Source: Asterochloris sp. CNOR1 (lineage: Eukaryota; Chlorophyta; Trebouxiophyceae; Trebouxiales; Trebouxiaceae). Taken from it: a stretch of DNA of 64,000 nucleotides. The stretch is taken from contig OZ017762.1 of NCBI GenBank assembly GCA_963969365.1, forward strand, positions 1,736,001-1,800,000, written 5' to 3'. The translations under genes and the position numbers were made by a program. Positions 32,917 through 45,500 of the stretch are shown one piece after another; position 1 is the first letter of the stretch, and the number at the start of each line of letters is the position of its first letter. The notes beneath the pieces are model-generated. The model was not told where the DNA came from, made no database searches, and saw only the letters and a list, made by a program, of their open reading frames with translations.

Positions 32917-35640
32917 CTGCAGGTGGAGGAGGGGAAGGCTCAAATAGGCGCTGCAGGGTACTGTTCTGTCATGCCCAGAACATGGGGCTGTGCCACGGAG
33001 CTGCACCTAAGCTTAGTCCTACAATCAGTGAGGACACACGGTCAGGCCCAGAGAGCTCCTTCTGACAACGGCGCAGCTGGCTTGCCTTCGCAGAAGCGCC
33101 ATGGGCCCACGCCATTTTGAGCAGTAGCTGGGCCCTGCCCTGCAGCCTCCTGGAAGAGGCAGGCTCACATGAACACAGTGCCCCTTCTTGCGGCAGCGTC
33201 AGTCTTGTCTGTTTGTGCCACAGCTGAAGCCTGCCCTGCGAGTGCTAGCAGGAATGCCCAGCAGACATGGTTCTCGGCTTGCCGAGGCCAGCGAGCTGCC
33301 TGTCCTGTGGTGCGGCCGGAGGCAGCCCTGCAGACAGCCTGATTCAGGCGCCATTCAGTCCCCCCTCTGTACACCTCAAACGTCCCTAGCAGTCTGCTGG
33401 GAGGAGCTTGGAACCAGTGCTGGGAAGCCAGCAGTCCGAGCTGCTGCTGCTTGATAGCTCCAAAGCAGCCAGTCAACTGCTTCCACGAGCTCCGCTGCCT
33501 TGAGCCGCGCCCTAGGGCATGGCAATGTGGTTGGCCTGCAGTCTGGCTAGCACCTGAGGCTAAGGCCTCAGGTAAACCTGGGACCAGTCACCTCATCAAA
33601 AGCACTGCATTAAACTATTGTGTGCTGAGCCAGCGGCAATGTGACAGCCCACAGAAGCACCTTGTTTCAGCCTAAAGTGCGAGGCCACCTGCCTACCATG
33701 CACTTCTGCGAAGCAGCAAATATGCAGCAGCAGGGCCAGCCACTCGTGTGTAACTCGCGTCTGTGCTGTGCGCCACCAGCCTCTGGGCTGCTCCACTTGG
33801 ACAGCAATGCAGCTTGATCTGTGCTCTGGTCTGGCAGAGCGACCAACTAACTGTGCTGTAAAGCAATCACCACTAATCCAGCTGAGTTAGCTGCCACAGC
33901 CCAGTCACTGGCCTCTTGCCCTTGTGATAACCATAGTGGCTTGTGCTGCTCCAGGGGCACTACTGGCTGTGTACCTGTTCCCTATAACTGCCTGTGCCGG
34001 CTGCAGCGCTAACAATGATGCCGCAGCCTTGACGCCCTCTCATCGACCCCCCAGAGTGGGTTCAGACTGCCAAGTCAGGGCCGCGCTGGCCGAACATACA
34101 TGCAGCCGACAATCACCTGTCTGCTGCTCGTCCAGGCTGAGCCTCAGCCCTCCGGGACGCCAACGCCTCTTTCTGCTGCACCCAGGAGATGCCCTGTGCA
34201 CGCCTCAGCCGGCTCCGCTGCTGGCACATGCCATGGTGCCTTAGGAGAGCATACCCCTGCGGACAGGCAGCCAATGGGGGCTGTGCACATGAGCATGCAT
34301 TGCTGGCATGGGGCCCACAGGGACACATGTGATGTTTGCTGCGTGGTCAAAATCTGTCGCCATGGCAGTGCCATACATTGCCAAGGCAGCCCCCTAGCTG
34401 CAGGTGCCCACACATGACCTGGCGCAGGTGCAATGAGCTGAGCGGAGGTGCAGATTCATGCATAAGCTGCAAGCAGCTGTGCTTTGGCGCAACGGCCTGA
34501 AAGGCAATACAAGCATAGGCTTACCTGGGGCAGCTGTGCACCGGGAAGCCGCTGCTGTAGGGCTCCAAAGGCGTTTTGCATGCTGGACAGCAGTTGAAGA
34601 TACCCTCTCTGGCTCTGCCAACTGCAGATCGACTACTGAATCCACCCAGAATGGTCACTTCCAGGAATGCATGCGCACGCTATGCCGATGGACAGTTGGG
34701 ACAGCTTCCGTACACCAAGATCACTGTTGTGGCCAGACCCTTGCAGTTGCCCTCCTTACTAAGTCTCCAGACCTCAGGAGTCGGCTCGCCAGCAGCACAA
34801 CCATGCGATTCAGCACCACTCGTGTATACTGGCACATAAATTGCGAAGATGCACCATGATTCTGCAACGCAGGTAGGAAGGCGAAGAAGCCCATGGATAC
34901 ACTCCGGCAGCTGCGTGACAGGGTGCCTCTCGAGCTGTCTATAGTCTCTTCAGCCAGTCGCGTCCCAATGCTCTGCTGCCTGGCTGCTCATCTCCCCTAT
35001 GTAGTCACTAGCGTGCTGTCAAGAACTGTGAACCCGAACTGTTCATTGCCACATCTGTAGACATCGCCCTGGAGACACCTTGACTGGCTGCGCTGCTTGG
35101 CCTTGCTTTGCTTGCCATTTCTTTGATGGCAGAACCGTGCATGTGGCAGGCAGTTCAGTTAGCATCCACTCAAATGGAGGTTGTATCTGCACCGGCAGTC
35201 GAAGTCAGCTGAACAACGGGGTGGTGTTGTTGGCATGCTTCAGCCTCGTAGCATCCAGGATATTGCAGGGGTGCCAAGAAGAATTAGTACACACATGTAT
35301 GGGAGTGCTGCAACATGTCAAGGTGGCACCCTCCTCAATGATAACAGCCGTGTCCAAAACTTATATGCTAGCACCGGAGTGGTGAGTGGTGGCCACTAGA
35401 GGGCACTCGAGTCACAGAATTTGACCTAGGCATTGATGATTCTTGGACCTGAGCACCTGATCAGCATAAGTACATTTCGTGGAGACCAGTGTGTATCTGG
35501 CTAATGAAGAGTCTGTTGGGCTTAAAGACAAAGGCGCAGAACGCGGTGGGGACCAAGCGACATTGCGTATGCTGTCATACAAGCTGCACACCATAAGATA
35601 TCGAAGTAATCCTTGGGGGTGGACAGCTGGCTATGTTCAA
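32917..35640. other. Divergent intergenic region, no resolved gene
   Basis: It lies between the VTT gene (minus) and the 5-phosphatase (plus), so it should contain the first exon and promoter of the former and the 5' end of the latter. Open stretches of up to about 130 codons exist but carry no recognisable domain and no consistent splice phases. Confidence 0.4.
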
Positions 35641-36688
35641 TGACAGCTGCTGGTGTCAATCCCCTCTCCATGGATGCAGGCCAAGGACAATGTGGCACGA
35701 TCCAGTGCGGCAGCTCAGGGGCGCAAGCCATCTTTTGGGCTCAACATCAGCCAGTCGCTGCAAAACATTCACCAGGAGCCTGCATGTGAGACTCAAGACA
35801 GGAGCTCTCCAGGCGGATGTCAGAGCAGGCACTTGCAGTGCACGCGAACGCCAGCTGCTGCTCTCCATTCCCACACCAAGCTGGGCTGCAATGCCTGAAT
35901 GCACGCCATGCTCTCTGAGACACCCCTTGCTGCATTTGGCGCTGCAGGTGCTGCCCGATGCAGACTGCACTGCTGTCAGCATGGTGGTCCACTATGCTTG
36001 TGAAGGCTTATCATGTGGCCTGGCATGCGTGCAGCTTCAGCTGGATCTGGATCATCGGTGGGAGGCAGCCTTGCGGGGCGGCAGGAGCCTGGCAGCAGCG
36101 AAGGTGACGCTTGTGGGAATGCTTTCTGAGTCTGCAGCGCTGGCCATCCGACAGAGCTGCCAGTCCAAACTGCTCTCTGACAGAACAAGAGCAGCCCAAG
36201 CTCAGCCAAGCCAGGCAGGCAAAGCCGCTTACTGGAATTGCTGGAATGTGCCTTCATGCTGGGCTTGGGACATGACCTCAGCTGCTTTCCGTAACCCACT
36301 TCTGCACACTGAACCTGATCAGCATGTCACTGGTGGCCAAACTCGCACAGCAGCCTGAACCAGCGTTTGCTGCAGATCAGCATGTCCCAGTGTCACACAG
36401 CTTAAAAGGGGAATCCTGAAGCATCACAGCACAGCCACAATGCTGCAGGCCACACTGCATGTGTTGTGCCTGCCACTTCAGCAATCAGGCCTGGTTGCAC
36501 CCAGAGAATGCCAAGTTCCCCCTCAGGCCCAACTCTGGGTGGGCAACATCCCTCTTGAGAAAGTCAGGGCTCAACCTGATACTGGCTGCAGGTGGCACCG
36601 ACCCGCCAAACCCCCCTGGGTTAGTGGTTGCAACCACCCTGGATTCAGTAGTCTGTTTGTGACCACCTCAGTGCACCTGTCTGTGCAG
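35641..36688 (+). CDS. Possible N-terminal exons of the 5-phosphatase gene
   Basis: Two coding-looking stretches follow good acceptors. One starts at atgcag (about 35680) and reads AKDNVARSSAAAQGRKPSF. The other, 36035-36103, is 23 codons between gtgcag and aag|gtgacg and reads LQLDLDHRWEAALRGGRSLA. OCRL-family proteins carry an N-terminal PH-like or linker region that varies between lineages, so these could belong. The phase of the next sure exon (36689) does not join either directly. Confidence 0.3.
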
Positions 36689-39600
36689 GCAGCTCTGTGA
36701 GTCTGGGCATGGACCCTGTGCTGGTGAACCTTCTGGGCAATGCACGCAGTGAGGCAGTCAGGCGCGAGTTCCTGAGCACCCCCCCAGAGGAGTACACACA
36801 GCTGCACGACGTGACCGTGCTGGTGGGATACTTCAGATGCAAAGGCGGCCCAATGCTATTGTTCTACAGCACGCCGAAAAGCACCATGCTGCTGCATCTT
36901 GATGACCCTGTTGCCAAGCAAAGCAGTGCAGCGGAAGAGAATGCACTTCTGCACAAAGTGACGGTGCTGATGAGTTATGCAGCAGCATCAAGCTTTGTAC
37001 AGGGCTGCACAAGCTGCATGTCAGGTCAGGCAGCAGTGCCTAAGGGCAGCTTCAGACTGCACACATCGACAGTGCTGGTTTGGCTCAGCAGCTGTCTGGG
37101 ATATTGCATGCAGTTACACGACGTGATGCTTCTGGCGTGAAACCTGACACAGCAAAGGCAGCACACAGGCATGCTTCAGGGGTTCCTGCCTTATCGCAGG
37201 GGGGAATAAACATCAATCCTGAACAGCAAGCCAGCCCCTGACAGGCCAGAGACCATGGGTTCAAAATGCCGTGTACAGCTGCCTTGAATGCTTGCAGGTG
37301 GAGACGTACAACGTCAGTGACCGGCACCCTCCTGACAAGCTTGCTGACAGCTTGTGGGGAGTCCTTTGGCTGTAGAAGGGGACACACAACATAAACTGCA
37401 GGCGCCCATCAGACAAGCTGGACCTGCGCCCTTAGCAGGATGTTCATGCTAAGGGGTCTGTCGGCCGCAGGTGGGGACGTATAATGTCAACGGCAGGCGC
37501 CCACCAGACAAACTGGACCTGCGCCCTTGGCTGGATGTCACGCAGCACGAGCCGGCCATCGTTGCAGTGGGGCTTCAGGAGGTGGTGCCGTTGAACACGA
37601 CAAACGTGGTCATGGGTGAGTTGGGCTGCTCTCAACACTCGGGCATGACTGAGTTGGCTGCTAGGTCGCTGCTAAGAGGGCTCAAGGCGCTGCAGCCAGT
37701 ATAGGGTCTAGAAATGCAGGCAGCGCAAGAATTGTTGCCGCCAGGCTCCACATGAATGGCCAGGTGTTGAAAGAGCATCTGGAAGACTGGTGGTGTGATT
37801 GAATAGCCCATCTGCGGACTGCCCTGCATGGGCCCTCACTGTTGAGTCTGTCCAGCACATCTCAGGCTTGCATGCAACACATGTCTCTCAACACATGTCT
37901 TTGGCTCCTGCAGGGGCTGGCCTGGAGTCTGCCAGCGCGTGGGATGCTCTGATTGCTCAGGCGCTGAACTTCCGAGAAAAGTAAGCCGTACAACGCGTTT
38001 TGCCCTGAGGCAGTCCGTCTTTTCAAGAAAGGGGTGTCTGACATTACTCAGCTGCTCATGTCCAAGTTAAAAGTTTAGCTTACAAAGGCAGCATGGGATC
38101 AAGCTTGTTGAGCAGTTGCAAGCTGCATCAGCTGCTTTCCCCCCTGATTTGTTCTTCGCCAGCCATGTACGTCTCCTCTGCTGCAGGCCGTCTGTGGCAG
38201 CCCAGGCCGCCTCTGAGAGCTTTGCAGCCTCCCTGGTGGCCTCAACGGCAGCACCGCAGCAGGCAGGTCAGGCACTGCAGTGCCATCTGGTCTGCCAGCT
38301 GCGTCACCCCAAGATGCATCATCAAACTTACTTAGGCCTTACACTAGTCAGGCACCAAACTGATGCAGGCCAGGCATCAGCCTGATGCAGGCCAGGCATC
38401 AGCCTGATGCAGCTGCTGCGAATTGTGGTGTTCCGGCAAGGCTGGGTCTCAAGCCGTGTCCAGCCTACGATGCATGACCTGTGACACAGGTTTGTAATTC
38501 TGCCCGCAAGAATTAAATCTACAGGGGTCGCTGTGGCCCCTGCGGATCATCTAGCCGCTGGCAGCTGCATGCTGCACCTTAGCGCCCAAATGTTGAATCC
38601 TGCTGCTAGCAGACCCTGGCAGCCTGCAGGCTGCACTCTCAGCCATTGTGTATCCAGCCAAATTGATCATCCATGCGTAGCCGCGTTTTATGCAGGTAGC
38701 GTAAGCCCCTGGCAACCTGCAGACTGCCCCTGAGCATTCATCTGTTCAAGCGTCCAGGTCATGCAGGACATGCTTTGGCAGCCTGCAACATGCACACAGA
38801 GCAGCCATGTGTCAAAAGCTCTGCAGGTGAGGGAGACACTGCCAGCCTGCAGACAGCCCCGTCAGCCTCTACGATCTCAAATGAGGACGAGTACCAGATG
38901 GCCAGTGAGGAGCTGGCTGCCCTGGCTGAGGCATCATCTTCAGCGTATGTGCAGGTGGGTCTTGCGGCTGCACAGATATGTTTCCCCTGCTCACGTGGCA
39001 GCGCTGTAAAGGCATTTTGTATTTCACGCCTTTACAGCGCTGCCCCGTGAGCAGGAGGCAGCTGCTCCTGGGGAGCGGTCGAGTTGAGCAGATGTGCTGG
39101 GTAGGTAGGTAGGTAATGTACATGAAGAGTTGCCTTGCTGCCAGACAGCAGAGGCTCCCACGCTGCTCTTCTCTGTGCAGCAGGAGCTTTTGTCAGCACA
39201 CCTCTGGCCTGAAAGGAGAGGCAGGTGCGGGGGCTCTATTTGCTGCAGTGTTGTAACTTGGGGAAAACTGCGGAACTGTCGGCATTCAAATATGGCATGC
39301 AGAGGCGCTGTGCACTTGTCAAGTTCAGATCACACTCAAAGTCTCTCTTCCCTCTGAAGACATCTTCACATCATCGCGCTCATCAGTCTTCACCTCTCTC
39401 AGATAGCTGCCTCCAGGAGTCTCACTTGTGTGCACTGCTCAGGTGGCAGCCAAGCAGATGGTGGGTGTCTACCTGTCCATCTGGGTGCGTCAGAGCCTGC
39501 TGCCCCACGTGCACGGCACGCAGGTCACCTCTGTTGGCACTGGAGTGCTGGGCTACCTGGGGAACAAAGGTGGGCACTGCTCCATGCTGTGCAGGTCTGC

Positions 39601-42542
39601 TCGCTGGCACACTACCTTCCCCACTGCTCTGCAATATGTGGCAAAGGTGTGCCACACTATGTGCAGGCGCCGTGGGGCAGCGGCATCACTGGACACCTCT
39701 TTCTTGCCACTAGCCTTGCAGGCTGAGCAGTCGCCTGACTGTGTGTTCACTTCTAAGCAAGCCTTCCATATCTTGAGCCCCGAATGTGTGCTTGACAGGC
39801 GCCGTGACGATCCGCATGCGCGTGTTCGACTCAGGGGTGTGCTTCATCGCGGCCCACTTGTCTTCTGGGGAGAACGAGGGGGATGAGCTCAAGCGTAACT
39901 ACGACTACTCAGAGATCATCCGTCGAGGGGCATTCCATGGGGATGGCGGGGCACTTGACCCTGACAGCCTGGCAGCTGCAGCATCTGCGGCCTCTCTGCA
40001 GGAGGGAGTCAGTAAGGTGACCCCGATGTTTTCCTGTCTGGGAAAGAACTTTAATGGCCCGGCATATCAGCCTGGCAGGTGCACTGCCCCTGCCACCTCT
40101 CTGCAGGAGACATCCGTGAAGGTGAGCTGGCAGAGGAGATGGTGCAAATTCTTGATGGTTGCTGTTTGCTTAACCCTTGTTTGGCCACCCGGCCTGATGC
40201 AGCCTGTGGTGGGACCCTGACAGCCTAGCCAGCCGGTGCAGCGTCTGCCAGGTCGCTGCAATAGGGAGTGACTAAGATGAGGTAGAGCGGCTGCAGGGAG
40301 CTGCAAGTAGACGGCAGGTGCTGTGGCTGGGGTCAGGCAGCCAGGCAGCACAGGCTCTGCCTCCTCTTCGTGGAAGGGAGTAACAGATGTGAGCCTGGCA
40401 GGGGCTCTCTGTGCACCCATCCTATCAGCTGGCAGGACAAAGACAGAGCACCTTCTCTGCATGGTGCAGACACACAGACTCAGGCTGCCAATTTGAACCC
40501 AACAGCCAGTCTGAGACTGTTTTCCAGAGGCATGATACAACCATTTGGCTGCAGAAGTGATGCCCAGGCTGACAACAAAACAGTACAGGGGAACATGTCT
40601 GATTCTGGCACAGAGTGTAGGCAGCCTGGATTAGCTGCTGCTGCCTGATCCCACGACCTTCAGTCATGCACAGCTGTCTGCAAATTGCTGGCTAGCGAAG
40701 ACCTCTATTCCTTTAGGGTGAAGTTCGGCAATAGACAGCAAAGGCAGCCTTGCTTGCATATTAATGTCCTCGGTTGCCTGCAGGTGCTGCAAGGCATCAG
40801 CAGCAGCGGTCACTGGGGTACCCGCAGGGGGCTGCTGGACTCAGAGTACGCCATCTGGATGGGGGACCTCAACTACCGCCTGTCCATGCCAGATGACAAG
40901 GTGACGAACTGGAGCTTGTACCCTATTTGTTGGACTGCATAGCCATGTCTAGCATGGTGACCTCAATCGAAGTTTGGCCATGCCGGACAAACCGGCAAAG
41001 AACCCATATGTTGCATGCCGCTGGTTCATTTGAGGGGTATTTTCGTCTTGGAAGGCCTCATTTGTTGCCGATTCAGCGGGTGTCCTGCATCTGCACTGAC
41101 GGTGTCAAGCTGTATTGACAGCAACGGGCTCTGTCCAGGGACAAGCCCTCTGGCGAGTCCCTGCTGGATTGGCTCAGTGGTTGAGCAGTCTTGGGAACAG
41201 CTGTGAATGGATGTGGCAGCAAATATGGAGCACATGTACAGCGGCAGCGGCTGGCAGGACAGTGAGATGCTGCCGAGCAGCGTGCAGCTGCAGTCTACCC
41301 AAGCATGCAGGCTGCACAGGGATGTTGGCTGTGCGCCAGCTGTAGATGCTTAGCTTGGCAGTCCTCTTGCGGTGCAGCAAGCAGCTAATGGGTACACACT
41401 GGTCTCTCACCTGCAAGCTTGTAGCAGATAACTGCAGTCTGGCTGACATCCTCTCGTCCGCTGCTCGGGCTTGTTGAGCTGACAAGGCAGCTCCCGCCCT
41501 CCACACCCACAGCAGATATTTCACAACAGATATGGCAGCTGGCACGCCTGAGATGCTCGAGTAGCCTTGATCTGACACGCTGGCATCAGCTCTGCAGGCC
41601 TGCTAGTGCATCAGAGGTTGTGCTGGCCTGTCTGCACATGGGCTCTCCTGAGCTGACACGATATTCACCCACACTGCAGGCTCGCAAGTGCATCCGCAAG
41701 GGGGACCTAGAGAGTTTGATCAAGGCTGATGAGCTGGTCAACATGTTGAAGACCAGGCGAGCTTTCCAGGTGCGTGGCCATTTGGAGTGAAAGAGACCAA
41801 CGCACCACTTGCATACAAGCACCCAAAAGTGAGAGGTTGGCTTAGCGCCCAGGCCTGGGCTTGCTTTGTAGGCAGTACTGTGAGCTCAGGGTTGAAAATC
41901 TGTCACTCATTTACCAACCAGGCCCACTATGCCACTTCAGGGCTGGACCGAGGGCCACCTCAGCTTCCCTCCCACCTTCAAATTCAAGCGGGGTACAAAT
42001 CAGTACCTCGGAAGCACAGACGACGACCCACAGGAGGGGCCAGAGACTCCAGAGAAGGCTGATGCACTGGTGAGTGCCTTCCTGCAGGTGCCACATGTCA
42101 CATGTCTGCAGGGTCTGTCCAATTCAGGCTGACAAGGTGAATGAGGGTCTGCATGCCATCAGCATCATGGCTGAGAGGAAGGACTCAGTGCAAGGGCAGC
42201 TGCACACAAAGTGAACTCTCCAAAGCACAGGGGCAATAAGCTCCAAGGACTGCACAAGGCGGCAAAATTTTTACCCTGGCTGCCTGCTTTAGGCGGGCTG
42301 AAGGCAATGGTTTGTGTCTGCATCGCATTTGTGAAGGGCCTCACTGCAGCAGGTGTGGAAGAAGTTGTTCCCAGGCTCTCTCTCGCTGTGTGTGTATGCA
42401 GAAGGAAAAGCGGCGCACGCCTGCCTGGACGGACAGGGTTCTCTTCCGAGGGGGTGCACGCCCAGTCAAGCAGCTGACCTACACCAGTGCGAACTTGCTC
42501 GTCTCGGACCACAAGCCCGTCTGTTCCAACCTGCGCCTTCAG
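36689..42542 (+). CDS. OCRL: 5-phosphatase catalytic domain exons
   Basis: Exons 36689-36822, 37471-37615, 37914-37980, 38187-38266, 38827-38954, 39443-39569, 39799-40016, 40784-40900, 41680-41769, 41941-42069 and 42402-42542. Phases match at each junction. GTYNVNG lies at 37474-37494, then GLQEV, GTGVLGYLGNKG split across 39569/39799, FIAAHLSSGENEGDELKRN, GDLNYR (40862-40879), TEGHLSFPPTFKF, PAWTDR (42420-42437) and SDHKP (42504-42518). Between motif I and GVYLSIWVR the alga has a Ser/Ala-rich insert (38187-38954) longer than in animal enzymes. Confidence 0.95.
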
Positions 42543-45500
42543 GTACGGCAGTGGCACTGCTCCCTGAGATTTACTGCCTCAGAGCTTCCTGTCTGCAGAG
42601 CACCTGCCAGCCTGCACCTGGTCCTCAGGTAGACCCTATGCAAAAATTGAGGTGTACTACACGCAGTGCTTCACGCAGCCCTGTCTGTTGAATTTGTGCC
42701 CTCAGGTGGGCCCAAGAGGATCAATATCCCTGGCAGCACTTGCTGCTGTGATTTCAAAAAGGCCTGGTCGATCATCTGACAGCACTGGCTGCTAGCCAAA
42801 CCAACCAAAAAGGGCGGCTTGATGGCATGGTGTCCTGAATCAATGCAGCTCTGCACACAGACCCCGTCTTATGCTGGCAGCAGCCTCTCTGCCGTCACCT
42901 TGCCTGAATCTGTTCATGGAAGGCCCTAGTTGCCAGCAGGTTCTTCAAGCATGTGCATCTTGAGGTACAGGCAGCTGCTAGCATAATGCCTGCAGAGAGC
43001 CCAAGAGTACATCATGACACAGTAGTGTGCTCCACACCTGCAGCTGCATGACTACGTGCGTCCCAGATTGGAGGCTGTTGTTGACGCCCTGCCTGAGGGA
43101 TGCCCTAAAGTGATCTTTGACACATGTGTTTGTTGCACGCCTGCAGGTGCATGAGTACGTGCGTCTTAAGGTGGAGGCTGCTGTGGATGCTGCCCGGAGA
43201 GTGGTGGACTCGCGCGAGATGGCTTCGATGCCCAGGCAAGCTCGCTTACTTTTGCTTAAGAGTCCCGGCTGTGTGACGGGCAGATGGGATGGAGCGTGGG
43301 CAAGCTGTGCCCAAAATTGCATGCCCAGGCAATACCGATTTGGGACTCCTGGTGCTAAATGAGACCAAGTAAACACAGTCGTGTCTGTGCTGATCCACCT
43401 CCTATTCAGCACAAGCACCTTCCCTGTGGCAGACTTGAACAAGCCTGCATCCCTGCCCAGAGATCCTTCTGACTGCTTGACAATGCGAGTTGATGCAACA
43501 GCCGAGGTTTGCCCATTTGTTGGCCTTGCGGCCATGTTGAGGCCAGCTCAACTCCGCTTGACATTCATATGAGCTCCCGATGTCAGACTGATTCAGACAG
43601 GTAAAACTGGGTGTGTGCCACTCATTACTAGCTTTGCTTACATGGCAGGCATGCGCTGCCATCCGTGACCGGGCAAGGCTATCTCTGATCCTCCATTGAC
43701 GCCATCTTGTCTGGACAGGCAATGGTGGCCACACTTTAGCTTTTTGCCATCACCACACACAACAGGCAGTTCTTGCAGGCAGCCCCCTTGCAAACCTCTG
43801 CGCATGTCAGCTGTTTGGCTGCAAACTTCTGTTCTGAAAGCTGCAACCCAAGGCGGTTGCGAATGCTTGATGACAGGGTGTTTTGAGTTGATGACCAGAT
43901 TCTTGCCCTGGCACGCCAGCAACTGAACGTTGCTCAGGCTCTGCAGCTGAAGTTGCAACTGCAAGCACACGGCACATGCAACTGCAGCTGCTGAAAGCAC
44001 TTCTGCAGACATGGACATTGTGTCTTGTAAATAAACGCACTCAAACTCTCTGTGCCTGCAGGTGTGAACTGGAGCCCACGAGCGCGGATATGGGAAATGT
44101 CTTCTACGCCACCCGTAAGGAGCTACATATCCGCTTACTCAACCCTGGGCAGGTTGCAGCCAACTTCCAGTTCATGCCCCTGCCTGGCTCCATGTTTGGC
44201 AACCCTGGAGACAAGGAGTTCCGGTCAACTCCGCGGTGGGCCACTGTACACCCTGAGCAGGTGGGCCTAGGCAACCCTCGCGGCAAATTGATGAAAACAC
44301 ACTGCAATTGACCAGCAATCTCTACCAGCAGGTGAGCTGACATGCTGCTGGAGCTGTCTTGGTGTCCTGCAGCCTGCAGATGCAAGTGACATATCCCTTT
44401 GTGGGCCACCATCCCAACCTCATAGGCTGCTGGCTGTGATGGGCTGCCATTCATTCCAACAGGTGGCACAGACCTTTTCTGATTGCGGGCAGGGTCTGCA
44501 AGCAGAACCAGAGTATGCTGAATGCTGGGGCAGAGGATGCGCCAGAGTGCGGTGCATACCTTCTCAGTATTGACGCCGTGCAAGCACTGCACCCTCTTAC
44601 TTCTGCAGAGCCATGTGCACTGCAGGGTGTGCTGGAGCCTGGTGCCGAGGAGGAGCTTCAGCTCACTGTCTGGATCAATGGCGGTAGTGAGGGGACTGCC
44701 CAGCTGGTGGCGGGGACTCAGGTATGGGCAGCTAGAGTGTGGCTAAGCTGCATGGGCGTCAGAGCAAGGGTAGCAGCGAGGGAAGTGCTCAAATGTTGGC
44801 TGGCACTTGGGTGGCGGCAGCTGTTCTGTGGCTGAACTGCATGGGCTTCAGAGCAAGGGTAGCATTGAGGGGACTGCTTGACTGGTGGTTTGCACATGGG
44901 TGCTATCAGCTGGTCTGTGACTGAACTGCTTGGGCTTGAGGACAAGGTTGTCAAGTGAGTAGACTGCGCAGCTGGTGGCTGGGACCCAAGATGGGGGCAG
45001 TTGGGGTGTGGCCAAAGCAGTGAAGGCGCTGCTCTGCTGGGTGCGCTCAGAGCTGGCCGTCAACTTTCCGGCAGCCAATCCGAGCAGGCTGTCAGCCGGT
45101 CGCTGCTCACCGCATGGATGCTTCTCAGCACATGCGCATGCCACTATGCATTGCAGGGCTGCAAACTATTGAACACATGATCAGCAAGCGCATCATTGAT
45201 GAAATTCCATGATTATACCAGTAAAGAATCTGAAGGTGTTGAGGCCGTGCAGTCATAACAAAGGTGCCTCCAGTTGCTCTCCCCTTTAACTCATACCTGG
45301 CTGCTTGCAGGGTTGCAAACTGGACGCGATTCTGGTGCTGCGGGTTCAGAATGGCAACGACGTCTTCCTCAGCGTCACTGGGACGTACCGGCCATCCTTC
45401 TTTGGGGTGTCCCTGCAGACTCTGGCACTGCTGCCAAGGTGGGCCAGCAATGCAGCGGGACTGCCACGCCTGCTGCCAATCTGCACTATGTCTGCTTTAC

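Noticed and set aside
35633-36358. 241-codon plus-strand open frame before the 5-phosphatase
   Set aside because: Cys/His/Leu-rich with no family match; another frame over part of the same DNA looks better. Kept only as possible short exons with low confidence.
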